Shown: positions 10,301-20,015, counted from the stretch's first letter. The stretch is 29,829 nucleotides of DNA from Chara braunii (GCA_003427395.1 BFEA01000605.1:437741-467569), one strand, 5' to 3'. Numbers and translations: made by a program. The notes: a model not told the origin generated them from the letters alone.

Positions 10301-11041
10301 CTGATCACACACTAATTAGCTGGTGGCTGCAGTCCACGCACAAGTGGAAAAGCAGTTGATCTGCGTCCAAGACGGGGAGGGACCGTGCTCAGCGCACGGT
10401 CGAATAGCAACCTACACCATGCCCTGCGGATTAATCTCTCTTAATGGACACCGCTCACGCTGTTTCGGTAGGATCCCCCTTTTCCTTATCTTTTCGTCAC
10501 TGCTGCAGGTGCAAGCACGTCGTGCGAGCACGTCCGCTCACTCAGGCTTGCCGCACGCTGCAGTCCCGTTGACGTCAACCACATGACTGTTCTTTTCTCC
10601 CGCGTCCACTCACACTTCTCGTGCGTGCACACTTTCGTTGATTAACTCTCAGACTCTCGGTCCCGCCACTTTGGTCACCTCGTCACTTCTAGTTGACTTC
10701 CAGGTCGCTCTTAACAGGTTCCACGAACTCAAAAAGGGACGTCAGGGGCGAACGCGGAGGCAACAGTTGATGTCAACCGTACCTCACCATTTTTCGCGCT
10801 CTCCTCTGTGTCTCGACTACACACGTGTTGACCTCTTCTCACTCCCCCGGACTGCCACATGTAGCCTGCACACCCGCATCGATCACTCACACCCCTTTTC
10901 CTTTCCCTCGTCCTGTGGGACTCCACTGCCGTGAGCTGGCCTCGGGCCCGCCTTCCACAGGGCTTGCCAGCGTGTGGTTCTTGCGGACCTGGCCTGGTTT
11001 GTTCCAGGACTGAAGGTCCATCTCCCAATATCCCGCCTCGC
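7351..11041. other. Long stretch without a supported gene
   Basis: I see no recognisable protein, RNA gene or repeat array here. Open frames of 60-98 codons occur on both strands but have no motif and random-looking composition. Minor features are a polypyrimidine-AG (TTTTTTTTTCTTTTCAG) at about 7,368-7,384 that could serve as a plus-strand splice acceptor, and an A tract at about 9,201-9,213. The stretch could be intronic, intergenic or old repeat sequence. Confidence 0.4.
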
Positions 11042-11446
11042 TCATTTAACTCTCCCCACCTGAGTCCCGGTCTGATGGGCTTGTTCCCTGTCCGCTGTGT
11101 CCATCGAGGTCTCGGTCTCATGATACGAGACCGTTACCTGCATTTTCGCTGTCACTCCGTCCCTCCTGCAGTGCCTCTCCGCACGATCCTTTGCCTCCGT
11201 GATCGCGTCCTGTAGCTTAGAGTTAGTTCGCATCTTTCCCTCCTTAGCCCCTTCCACGTTAATTTTTAGTCTCACTTTGTCACCGCCATCGTAATTGAGT
11301 ATCACATTGATCCAAGGCCCTTCCCCAGACATAGGCTTCCAGCGAGCCTGGTGGTACCAGTAGCCCGGTCTATATCCATGCAGCGCCATAGCCAGACTTA
11401 ACTCGCCAGACACCGCACCAGCCCTGGCTACTGACCCGAATAGCGA
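11042..11446 (-). CDS. Unrecognised coding-like ORF
   Basis: A minus-strand frame is open from a TGA near 11,447 to the stop at 11,042. It contains protein-like sequence (LHGYRPGYWYHQARW, GPWINVILNYDGGDKVRLKINVEG, LQDAITEAKDRAERHCRR). The first in-frame ATG is inside it (about 11,392), so the true start may lie upstream or the piece may be an exon or element fragment. The middle resembles a small alpha/beta domain with alternating hydrophobic strands followed by a charged helix, which is only a composition-based impression. No family recognised. Confidence 0.4.
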   Translation of the reverse strand, partial: SLFGSVARAGAVSGELSLAMALHGYRPGYWYHQARWKPMSGEGPWINVILNYDGGDKVRLKINVEGAKEGKMRTNSKLQDAITEAKDRAERHCRRDGVTAKMQVTVSYHETETSMDTADREQAHQTGTQVGRVK

Positions 11447-11777
11447 GTATCAACTACTAGGTGCAAAGGCAGGGGCACACAAGCGGATTTGCATGCCCAC
11501 TTTGCCACTATGTTCCCTCCTCGCGATAGCACAGTGAGACCGTCTGCCTTTTTCAGTAAATGGCAATCCCCTCTTCTTATAGGATTGTTCTCTACCGCGC
11601 CCGCATACTCAGAATAGAGAGCCCAGACACTCCTTATGGCTTTTATGCTTTTAATCGACTAAGTTCTCGAATCAACTTGAATAAAATAAAATAAGATTAA
11701 GATAAAAATAAAATAAAATAAGATTAAAAAAAAAAGGAAAAAAAAAGAAGGAAAAACGAGAGACGTAACATCAACGT
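11447..11777. other. Spacer ending in an A-rich tract
   Basis: No gene. From about 11,680 to 11,756 the plus strand is an A-rich imperfect repeat of AAAAT/AAGATT followed by longer A runs, like a simple-repeat expansion or the tail of an old retroposon. Confidence 0.55.
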
Positions 11778-12035
11778 TCAAATCACCAGCCTCCTCTTAG
11801 GCTTAGAAGTGACCTGCAGACGTAACGCGGAGGTCCCATAAGGGGTACGAATGAACGTCTGTCCCTCTCTAAAACCCGCAGTCGGCTTACCACTATCGGG
11901 TACCCGTGTCCGATGGTAAGGAGGGGGTTCATGACCTTCTATAGGGGGTGATGAACCTCCTGCCAATGCCGCCGCGGGTCGCCCCTCTTTTGGGGTTCTG
12001 TCGCACGGCGCTTGATCGGGCCTCCCAACCATCAG
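11778..12035 (-). CDS. Possible coding fragment, Pro/Arg-rich
   Basis: An ATG-started minus-strand frame (84 codons) ends in a basic tail (SKPKRRLVI) and contains TFIRTPYGTSALRLQV. Composition is intermediate between coding and random. It lies downstream of the LINE-ORF1-like fragment on the same strand, separated by an (AAT)n expansion, so it could be a remnant of the same element. No homology can be claimed. Confidence 0.2.
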   Translation of the reverse strand: MMVGRPDQAPCDRTPKEGRPAAALAGGSSPPIEGHEPPPYHRTRVPDSGKPTAGFREGQTFIRTPYGTSALRLQVTSKPKRRLVI

Positions 12036-12151
12036 TATCGAAAAGACAAGCCAAGTCAGTCAGGGCCACAGACTCTTGCCGCGCTCGAATTTTGAGCCGT
12101 TCGACTTCCCGCGAATCGACGAAGGGAATGAAATCAGAAAAAGCCTTGACA

Positions 12152-12169
12152 GTAATAATAATAACAACA

Positions 12170-12218
<49 letters not shown>
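12152..12218. repeat. (AAT)n microsatellite
   Basis: AATAATAAT repeats with a few interruptions at the left (AACAACAGT), then a pure run of about 17 triplets. The poly-Ile and poly-Leu frames read through it are artefacts. Confidence 0.95.
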
Positions 12219-12578
12219 GTAAGAAAGAAAAGGAAACAGAGTGCCTGAGATTTCTCTTGTACCTTCGAACACAGCTACTGGGGCCCAGCGCTTGGTCCAG
12301 GCGTCCGCACGGGTTCTTGCTACCACACCCCCGCACCTGGTCCGGATCATAACCACCTGCACTAGATAGTCCCTTCAACTCCGATCAGGCCAGGCTATCC
12401 GACATCGACCGCGGCTGGGAAATTGGACCGTCGGCCAACCCCGAGCTAAGGCAAGAACCTAGGCCCTCGCATAGACTTGACAATTAGTTTTTATTTTTCT
12501 TCTCCCACATTTTCTTTCCTTTTTCTCCCCTCTTCTTGGTCCTTTTTCTATCTGACAGCAACATTCTGTCGCACGCAC

Positions 12579-13608
12579 CTAACCCATAACCTGGTTAGGG
12601 CGTGATCGGCACTCGGTAGAAATGACATCGCCGGTCTTTCCAACTTCGCGTCCCCGGACGAACCCGACGGCTACCACGGCCACAGGCGGGTCGTGCTCTG
12701 CTGTACAGCAGGGCGCCGAGCCTGCGTGGACCAATGGAAAGCCCTGTGGCGCACCTTTTTGTTGAGGCAGGCACCAAACTTGCTGCTTGCCCTGGTTGAA
12801 CGGGAAGTCTGCGTCCGTTTCGTTATGATAATGGGCTCGGCATTTTCTGCATTGAGGGGTTGATGCACAGACTGCTTCAATGTCTACATAGCCTCCATCC
12901 TCCAAGTCCACCACTAACCACCTCTTGAAGCGAGTTTTGACTATCGATTCCAGGTCAAACCTAACATTGCGTAGGTCTGGGAGTAACGGGTCAGCACATG
13001 ATGGATAGACTTTCAAGATTGAGCCGAAGGCCACTTTATCTGTTGCAACAACATGAAGTGCTGCACCTACAGGCACATGCTGACACCTTACCAAAAATAA
13101 TTTGTAGGACATTGTCTCCCTCCATTCATAGAGCTCCAACTCAGACATCCATGGACGAAAATTGACGACATATGCCCATCCAAAACCACTCTAGACTGTT
13201 TTTTAATCAGCATCCAAGCGGCTATTTCCTTAGAGGACGCCATGTACGTCACCGGTTCCGACCTTCATTGTGTAACAGCCCCCTTTTTGGAGGGGCATTG
13301 ATTTCACTCCCGCCTGCCCAACCATCTTTATAAATCCTTACTAACGTACTTTTAACCTCGCCCGGTAAGGAGGAGGCGTCATTCCCAAAGAAGATGGAAA
13401 CTGCTTGTCGACGCAGCCATTCTGGCTGAATTTGGTATATCCCTTTATCCACTTTGACTCTGACGAAATCCTCCCCTCTTTCGACTGAGCCTGTTGCGAG
13501 GTTTGTCGAAATTATTCCTTCGAAAAAACATCTTGCAATAATATCACGAATCCCTTCTTTTTCTGTGCGGATTGGGCCCTCAAGAAGGGGCCCTGCCATG
13601 ATGTACAT
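12579..13608 (-). pseudogene. Frameshifted LINE ORF1-like (DUF4283/zinc-knuckle type) fragment
   Basis: Three overlapping minus-strand frames read as one degraded protein. The first (13,608-13,249) starts with ATG and contains IIARCFFEGIISTNL and YQIQPEWLRRQAVSIFFG. The second frame continues about 13,255-13,195 (VTYMASSKEIAAWMLIKKQ). The third (about 13,190-12,579) contains LVRCQHVPVGAAL, RFKRWLVVDLEDGGYVDIE and a Cys-x2-Cys followed by His (QCRKCRAHYHN). The order of a strand-rich region with an Arg-Phe...Val-x-Leu segment, then a valine/glutamate strand, then CxxC...H resembles the DUF4283 plus zinc-knuckle layout of plant L1-type LINE ORF1 proteins. The final Cys of the knuckle is absent (Phe/Ala there). 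At least two frameshifts lie between 13,260 and 13,190. No RT ORF follows. The family call is inference. Confidence 0.4.
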
Positions 13609-13616
13609 GGTTTGGG

Positions 13617-14615
13617 CTAAGGCCCCAACAAGCCTTGTGCCCGCCCTAAGTGAAGGCGGGCCAGCAAATCAACAAGAGCCCTCTGTGCAAACATTTCGCG
13701 AAGTGGGGTCCATACAGTTGCAGCACGCCAGTTGGTTGGAGTGCACCGAGTCTCGGATCTCTGCAAATGTGGAAATCCCAGGGCCCCTGAGTTAGTTAGG
13801 CCCTGGGCACTTGAACGTGAGGCCGACAATGCATGCTGGGTATAGAGGCCGAAAATGCCAAAGGGAACTCGGCCCACTATCTGAATCTGGCCGCAGGCCT
13901 TGACGAAAGAGGTGCAACTGCATCCCCCGGGCCTCAACTGCATTGGGCCTGGGTTCAGGCACTGGGGACCAGACGCAGGCTGAAGGGAGGCCGCCCACAC
14001 GCAACACTGGCATATAGGCAAACAGGGCGAGTGGGCAGGGATCTTGGCCATTGCGGGCAATGCTGACACTCTGCGCTAATGCGAGTTGCTGCGCTGCTAC
14101 GCTGCGGTAGGCTGAGATGCAAGACATGCAGGCGCTAGGCGCTACGGCGCTGCCTGTACACAGGGCGCTGGCGGCCATAGCCGGGCTGCCTGAGGGCGCA
14201 GGGGAGGTGAGGGCGAAGGTGGTTCTTCAAGGGTGAAGGGCGCTGTGTGGGATAACAAGGGAGAGTGTGGGTGAAGAAGGAGACGTACCTGGTGGAGATG
14301 GGAGATCGACATTTGTGTTGACATCATCACTCGCTGGTCGTCAAGTTGTTTGGTTGCTTTCATACTTTAGTTGTAGAGATAGGTTGTAGAGTAGGTAGGG
14401 CGCCTGGCGCCATTCAAGAGAGAGAGCTACATTGGGTTATGTTCTTGGTGTTGCCCTGTTGGGCTTGGACATTGACTCACGATTCTTCTGTATGGTTCTC
14501 AAATGGATGGTTAATTGGTTCCATAGTGCTATCTGATCTTGCTTTGACTACTTGGACTTCAGTGTGATTTTGCAATCTGGATTTCTGTGCTTCGTCCATA
14601 TTCATGTTCCTTGCA
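13617..14615 (+). repeat. Region upstream of a PBS; its 3' part is a likely LTR end
   Basis: The sequence ending TTGCA at 14,615 is followed by a 3-nt spacer and a primer-binding site, so the bases before it should be the 3' end of a plus-strand LTR ending in CA. I could not fix the 5' TG end, and no second copy of this LTR is visible, so the left limit is arbitrary. The stretch 13,617-14,340 is GC-rich and non-coding by appearance. Confidence 0.4.
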
Positions 14616-14618
14616 ATT

Positions 14619-14630
14619 TGGTATCAGAGC
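14619..14630 (+). promoter_or_regulatory. Primer-binding site for initiator-Met tRNA
   Basis: TGGTATCAGAGC matches the PBS used by many plant LTR retrotransposons, which pairs with the 3' end of tRNA-iMet to prime minus-strand DNA synthesis. It sits 3 nt after a CA dinucleotide, the expected spacing from an LTR. No gag or pol is recognisable downstream on this strand, so the element is truncated or very degraded. Confidence 0.8.
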
Positions 14631-15001
14631 TGGTTTGATTTGCCACTTACCTTGGTGCGCTGGCGTTATACAGACTTGGTGCACAGCCTGGGTAGAGAGG
14701 TGTGCGCCGGAAGGCTAAGACGACATTATTTGCCGGTGACAGGCGGAATGTATGATTGGTGATGAGAGCATGCTGATGTGGCATACGACTGAGTGGCACT
14801 GCATTGCGTTGTGGGTGGTACCAAGGCCAAGACCGGTCATCAAATGCACACTCAGCTCAATTGGTGAGAAATTTGTGGTTGGGGGCAGCTATCTCCAGGT
14901 ACGTTGTTCCCTTACCTTATCTACTCTCTCAATTTCTTCTTACCGTGAGGAAGTGAGTCCAACTTGAGAGTCCTCTCTTTTGGTGAGATGTCGTGAGCGC
15001 G
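14631..15001. other. Post-PBS sequence, no gag recognised
   Basis: This is where a leader and gag would be expected for the plus-strand LTR element, but no frame longer than about 70 codons is open and none looks like Gag. Confidence 0.4.
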
Positions 15002-15766
15002 CTACCTTGAGAGACGACAATCTTCCCGGAAGCATCTGGAAGGAGATAGGGCGGTGCCTTTGAAGGGCCCTGGTCGAAGCACTGGGTCACGGTCACCATG
15101 CCAACCCAATGGGAGTAGGTCACGCATGCGATGGCTGCTGTCCATTTTGGCACTTGCTGCGCTGAATAGATGTCCTACCGGATGTGCCAGCTCATAAGGG
15201 CCATAAGAGACGCTTATCAGACCGTCTTTAAACATTTGTGATTGGGGGTTCAGTGTTGACTCTAGCTGTGATCGTCGTCCTGTCTGCGACGTTAAATAAT
15301 TCCTGCGGCGATGGGGCCTCTCCTTAAATTCCTCCTGATCAGCCAGATCACACTGGGCAGTAAGGCTCGTTCCGTACGAGGGTAAATAAGAGTGGATGGG
15401 CTGGCTTGCTCTGTAACGACTTGGGCACAGGGGTGGGCCGACGTTGCACACGAAGACACCGCTGCTCAATGATGCTGTTCGGTATGTTGGATTGAGCGGA
15501 GGGTCATGGTACAGCCCGGGTACTAGGAAACTTAATTCTGGAACATACCCATAGGCCCCCCATAGGCCACGACACCGGAACAAGGGGCGGATATCAGGCA
15601 GGGACCTGGTACACAAAGGAGGGCCGGGACACCGCGCCTTCCAACACCGTTCGAGCCCGCGTGCGATCGTTGCTCCGCGGCCTCCGCCCTTCTCGTCTAC
15701 ACATCGGAAAGTTAGCGCAGCCTTGCATACCCCCATAGTTTTCTCAAACTGCTCAGCCTTATACAT
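15002..15766 (-). CDS. Long open frame of unknown meaning
   Basis: A 254-codon minus-strand frame is open. Composition is rich in Arg, Pro, Ser, Leu and Cys with no visible domain, and the flow of residues looks more like an antisense or chance frame than a globular protein. The frame is long enough to record, but I would not call it a gene without homologues. Confidence 0.15.
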   Translation of the reverse strand: MYKAEQFEKTMGVCKAALTFRCVDEKGGGRGATIARGLERCWKARCPGPPLCTRSLPDIRPLFRCRGLWGAYGYVPELSFLVPGLYHDPPLNPTYRTASLSSGVFVCNVGPPLCPSRYRASQPIHSYLPSYGTSLTAQCDLADQEEFKERPHRRRNYLTSQTGRRSQLESTLNPQSQMFKDGLISVSYGPYELAHPVGHLFSAASAKMDSSHRMRDLLPLGWHGDRDPVLRPGPFKGTALSPSRCFREDCRLSR

Positions 15767-16508
15767 TCATGCGTCAAAACATGCAAAAAAATCAAACAAC
15801 AAATGCAACCCTCCCCCCTGTTCCTTTAGGGAAGAGTATCCGGCTGTTAGACAGCCGCCCGACAACCAGCCCACACCCCAGTTCTCGCCGTCCCCGGCCA
15901 GCAAGTGGCCCTCTTTTCTTTTTTCTTGCACACACACCTTCTCTAGGGCCTTGGGCTATCCCTTACCCGATTTTGCCTAGGATACATACTTTCTCTCTCA
16001 TCCTTACTGTTTTCATTACCATCCCCGTTCGATTATGTTGTGGACTTGTTTCCTTCCTCAGCGCCACGACGCAGGTCTCTTCTCTTTATCTTTTTGGTCT
16101 CTAACGACATGGTCTAACTTATAATACAACCCATTCTTAGTCTCCCTCCTTCTTTCTGAACCATGACACATATTTTCCCCCTTTTTTAATCTTTAGCCTC
16201 TATGTGGCGTCCTCGATCTCGCGTTCTCTCTTTTTTGACCCCTTGTTTTCTATGTGTCGACTTCTAACTATGGTACAACCTCCCCTTTCCGTTTTCGCTC
16301 CCTTATTCTTTTCTGCCGTCTCTCTCTCTTTCGTTCACTCTCTTCTTTCTTGCGTTTGGCTTTCAAGGCCTCCCTCGAAGCGCTCCTTCTGTTTCCCAAC
16401 CTGCGCTTTTCTAATCGGTCGGTATCACTGTCATCTTCCCTAGGCCGTATCTTCCCTAGGCCGTTTCTTCCTTCTAGGGGTCTTTCACAGGGGGGGTCTC
16501 CGAACCTT
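15767..16508. other. Pyrimidine-rich stretch at the 3' side of the Ty3 fragment
   Basis: On the minus strand this follows the end of integrase, where a polypurine tract and 3' LTR would be expected. A candidate polypurine tract (AAAAAAGGGGGAAAA on the minus strand) lies at about 16,175-16,190 and is followed shortly by TGTGTCATGG, a possible LTR start. I could not find the LTR's other end or a second copy, so this remains a candidate. CTTCCCTAGGCCGT is tandemly duplicated at about 16,434-16,465. Confidence 0.3.
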
Positions 16509-16785
16509 TTATTCTTTTTTTGGAGATCGTAAAGACGCCCCCTGTTTCGAAGTCTCCCCTTTTTCGTAGGCGATGGTCACCTCCTCGTCGACCGCTCCCT
16601 TGCCTTTCCTCTTTGGTCTCTCTCCAAGGACCCCCCTCCATCGGAAAAGTTTAAGGCGAGCCCCTGCGATAGGGTCCCGTAACTTGGTCCCATCCAGCTC
16701 GGCAAGGAGATACGCCCCGCCGTCCAGTCTCTTTAGGACTCGATATAGCCCCATCCACCGGTTGGCTAGTTTTCTGCTCCAAGTC
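16509..16785 (-). pseudogene. Ty3/gypsy integrase C-terminal module
   Basis: This is in a third frame relative to the core: RKLANRWMGLYRVLKRL, then GGAYLLAELDGTKL and ARLKLFR, the typical GPY/F-like strand module of Ty3/gypsy integrases (here MGLYRV). A Lys/Glu-rich tail follows and a stop at 16,509. The module sits directly after the core, displaced by a one-base frameshift. Confidence 0.85.
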
Positions 16786-17692
16786 TTTCTAGCGGCGACG
16801 AGTCGTACATTAAAACGAGGTCACCCGTCCCTATTGTCTTTTGTCCGAACCGCAAATTCTTGTCCCATCTTTCCTTCCCATTCGTCCTCTCCTTCTCAAT
16901 GTTCTTCCTCGCCTCGGCAAGTCCCGCGTTCAGGTTTTCGGCTATTTGTTGTATCCTCGCCTCCAATAGCTCAGTCTTTGTCATGCTGGTCTTCCACGAG
17001 ACACTCGTCCAGGTGTCGACGTAAAATTCGGTGGGCAGAGGGCATTGTTTGCCAATCCAAAGCGTGTAAGGGGGATACCCCGTACTCGATTTGACCATGA
17101 TGTTGTCAGCCCATATTGCATATCGCAAGTACTTTGGCCATTGCTCTGCACGCTTTTTGCACCACTTGGCTAAGGCATCTATAAGCGTCTGGTGACCTCT
17201 TTCGACCGGAGCGTTGCTTTGGGGGTGATAGGTGGTGGTATAGGCTGCCTTAATCCCCGCCTTCTCTAATATCGCTTGGACCTTTTGGTTTGAGAACTCG
17301 GAACCCCTATCCAAGACTATCTTCCGGACACACCCGTACCGCGCGATGTATTCTAAGAGAAAGTCACTCACCTACTCGTCCGTCTTCTTCTTAATGGCCT
17401 TAGCTTCCACGAATCCCGTGAGGTCGTCGTGGGCGTTGACTATGTACCGAAGCCCACCGACTCCCTTGGGCATGGTTACCAAGTCTACATGGATCTTCTC
17501 GCCCGGTATGGTGGGGGGCGATGGAACGAGGGGCTCCTTGTAGCGAACTGTCGCTCTCTTTTGGCAGACCTCACATGTCGAACAGTACTTCTCGACTTCT
17601 CCGTACTGTCCATCCCACCAATAGAGCCTACGGACCTTATCAAAAGTCTCTTTTACCCCCTTTTGTCCTCCAACAACCCCATCGTGTAGTGT
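16766..17692 (-). pseudogene. Ty3/gypsy integrase core, interrupted
   Basis: After the frameshift near 17,690 the frame gives the rest of the zinc domain, with GGQKG where a His is normally found (GGH) and YCSTCEVCQKR for the Cys pair. The rve core follows: the first Asp in IHVDLVTMP, the second Asp in VLDRGSEF, and the Glu in NAPVERGHQ. So all three DDE positions are present. A TAG at 17,372-17,374 interrupts the core between the first and second Asp. The downstream sequence GTGDLVLMYDSS belongs to the C-terminal region. A second frameshift near 16,781-16,786 ends the frame. Integrase joins cDNA ends to chromosomal DNA; this copy cannot make it intact. Confidence 0.9.
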
Positions 17693-18470
17693 CTTCTATG
17701 ACCACCCTCCTCTCTTCCGGATCGCAAAGCACTCTCATGGGAATTGCAAACTTGGTGGGCCTCTTAAAGAGGTGGCCTCCTCGTAGGCAAAACTCGAGTG
17801 CCTTCTTCTTAACCGTCTCGGTGCCTTCCTCCCTGCCTGCTAGGTATAGCCCTATATCGCGGTACTTCCCATTGTAAAGGTTTGCGAGGAACGACCTAGG
17901 TCCTTCGCTGTCACCTTTGACGGTTACTGCTACTCGCGCTTTGTTAGCGGCGACTTGGACCATCTCGGCTTTGGACACCACTAGCCTTGCTTCCTCTAAT
18001 CGGTGATAGTCCCCTTCTCGGATCGGGAGTCGGAACAACCCGCCAACGACCTGATTTTTGGCATCAGAGATCCTCGCGACCCTGTAATCGTAGAGCCTGA
18101 TATGGATCATCCATCTAGCGATAGTAGGGTCGGTTAGCGAGAAGTCCTTTTGAAGGACGGCCGCTACCGTGGTCGGGTCCACTTTCAGGAGGAACCGCCT
18201 CCTGTAGATATAGTGGCGGAAGGCCTTTAGGCAGTGCAATACCCCCAACACTTCTTTCTTGAACTGCCTATAGTTTCTCTCGGCGGGATTCAAGGCCCAA
18301 CTCTCAAATCGAAGGGGTCTCTCTTTCCCGTTTTGAACCTTTGGCGACAGATGCCCTCTTACGGAACAAGGCCCCACGTCCGTGGAAACTATAAAGAGGC
18401 GGTCCTCCTCGTCCTCGAAGAAAGGAACCCCTAAGACTTGCCCACCTTCGCGGAATTCCTCTTTAAATCA
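17640..18470 (-). pseudogene. Ty3/gypsy RT end, RNase H and start of integrase zinc domain
   Basis: The frame runs from just after a stop near 18,467 (FKEEFREGGQVLGVPFF, the RT end) through RNase H. The RNase H carries STDVGP (first Asp), ERNYRQFKKE (Glu) and KVDPT (second Asp), then DPTIARWMIHI. The usual final Asp region (AD-LSR type) reads NQVVGGLFRLP, so the last acidic residue seems lost. RNase H would remove the RNA strand during cDNA synthesis. The sequence then enters the integrase zinc-binding domain (GGHLFKRP). A one-base shift near 17,690-17,692 moves the coding frame, and the nominal frame ends at 17,640. No initiator is expected, because this is an internal polyprotein segment. 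Confidence 0.85.
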
Positions 18471-18811
18471 CCGGCCCCCCCTGCCACATGAAACCTGTGG
18501 TACCGACCAGTTAGGGGCGTGCTTTTGGGCAGGTAGCCGCCCGTAACTCACCAACTTACCACACTCCCAGGCAAGTAGACCAAGGCCCCACGCTGCAGAC
18601 GGCTGACGAGGCCGGATTCCATCGTCAGTTGTCGCGACGTGAATCCGGTCCAGTGTTCGGGGCGCGGCCTAGCCTCTATCGGACATCGTAGCGTTGGCGG
18701 GAAATAAGGGTCGAAGGCGGAAGAAGAAAAAAAAATTAAAAAAAATGGCGGCCGCGCGATTTTTTTTTCCCCCCCCGTCATTACCGTTGTGCCTGAGCGG
18801 TAGATATATGT

Positions 18812-18850
18812 GAATGTAAAAACACGTTCCAAACGCCGTGTTTTTCATTC
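18812..18850. other. Hairpin, 14-bp stem
   Basis: AAAAACACG (18,818-18,826) pairs with CGTGTTTTT (18,837-18,845), and the flanking GAATG/CATTC extend it with a single bulged T. The loop is 10 nt. It could be an RNA structure or chance; nothing nearby assigns a role. Confidence 0.5.
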
Positions 18851-19583
18851 CATTGTGTAGGGTTTCCGTTCGGCTTGCCTGAAACGACCTCCGTTTGGAA
18901 TCGTGCACGACAGTCCACCATCGCCACGAACCCTGAACGAAACCTCAACACGCTTCCTCTCTTCTTTCCCTCCACCGTCATACCCAGTTCTCGAGCGCCG
19001 GCCTTGTGCAGCGAACCCGGCGGTGCCGTGGCCATCGTTGGAATGCGGCGGGCAGATAGCATTGCTGCGGGATGCGTTACCGCCTTGGTGCACGGTGGTG
19101 CGTGTTGGTTTAGGGTTCGTTTGTGGTGCTGAGTGTCACTGTCGCATGCTGACATAGCCACCTCTTCTAAGTTTCCCCATCCCCTGCACCTCCTGCATGC
19201 ACCTCGTCTGCCAAGCGCCGTCGAGATATATACCTCCTGCTTGCGCGCGTGAGTATTGTTGTGTGTCCGTCGCCGTGCTGCCTCGTCCTTCGGCCGATTC
19301 TGCTGTGCACATGCACTCGCGCGTTTGGAGTTGTGTCGACCTTTTGTGTTCCTCCGCGTGGGCAGAGGTTTGTGTAAGTGAGAGTGTGGTCGTGTGCGTG
19401 TGCGTGCGTGATCGTGTGCGTGCGTGATCGTGTGCTGCGGACCGAGTTTAGTGTTGAATCGGTTTTATTTTTTGTTTGATTTTGTTTGCATATATTTTCC
19501 GTTCTCTTTTTCTTTACTTCGTACAATACACGTGTCACTTCCTTTACGTCGCTTCTTCGTCCTTTACGCGGGCAAGTTTTTGT

Positions 19584-19650
19584 GTTTTTTTCATCATCTT
19601 CTTCTTCTTCTTCTTCCCCTCTTCTACTTCTTCTTCTTCTTCTTCTCGGT
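19584..19650. repeat. (TTC)n-rich microsatellite, left of the PLE
   Basis: Two runs of CTT/TTC separated by CCCCTCTTCTA. A similar tract directly borders the right end of the PLE complex at 28,876-28,892. Confidence 0.85.
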
Positions 19651-19785
19651 CGTCGGCCCTCTGTTCTCATATTGGTCGTGATGGGGGGCTTGCGCGTTCG
19701 CGACTCTGAAGTGTGCATGCGAAGGAGTATTGAAAGACGTAGTCGACCTTTGTGCCAGAAGCAGTCGACGACGACAGTTTTCGCT

Positions 19786-19900
19786 TTTTGCCAGAGCCAT
19801 CGGCCTGTTCAGAGCAGTGCTCAGGACGCTGGCCGAACAACCGGTTGTAATTTTAAAAGAAAAAGGGGGTGGTCACCTGAGTTGGGAGATGGGAAGGTGA
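19786..19900 (+). pseudogene. 3' end of an upstream PLE ORF2 copy
   Basis: About 70 bp before the first pLTR align with 26,833-26,897 at roughly 88 percent identity (8 differences in about 68 positions) and keep the reading frame: ARAIGLFRAVLRTLAEQ here against VRAIGPFGAALRTLAEQ. The frame runs into the pLTR and stops at TGA 19,898-19,900, as in the internal copy. This shows that a second, diverged PLE copy lay immediately upstream and is 5'-truncated to its last few dozen codons. Confidence 0.8.
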
Positions 19901-20015
19901 AATAGAGCGGAGACGGACATGCAGGGATAGACTTCTAGAATGGAGGAGTAAGGGCTCGGTAACAGTGAAGCCTGGGAGCGAACAGGAGGGGGAAGGGAAC
20001 AGGGTCCGGGTCGTA

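Larger units (their letters stand above)
16509..18470 (-). mobile_element. Ty3/gypsy retrotransposon fragment, 5'-truncated
   Basis: In 5' to 3' order on the minus strand this holds the end of RT, RNase H, the zinc-binding and core domains of integrase, and the integrase C-terminal module. This is the Ty3/gypsy order (RNase H before integrase). Homology stops abruptly near 18,470, inside the RT-RNase H connection, so gag, protease and most of RT are missing. At least two frameshifts and one in-frame stop break the frame. Confidence 0.9.
18471..19785. other. Spacer between Ty3 fragment and PLE, with simple repeats
   Basis: No supported gene. It contains A and T runs flanking GGCGGCCGCGCG (about 18,724-18,770), a hairpin at 18,812-18,850, a GTGCGTGCGTGATC tandem repeat (about 19,385-19,435) and a TTC-rich tract (about 19,584-19,650). 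The Arg/Glu-rich minus-strand frame and Phe/Ser-rich plus-strand frames at 19,167-19,718 are translations of this biased sequence. Confidence 0.5.

Noticed and set aside
12060-12378. ORFs with poly-Ile or poly-Leu runs
   Set aside because: They read through the (AAT)n microsatellite; not protein-coding evidence.
19167-19718. 183-codon Arg/Glu-rich minus-strand ORF
   Set aside because: Antisense of GT-rich and TTC-rich simple sequence; no domain.
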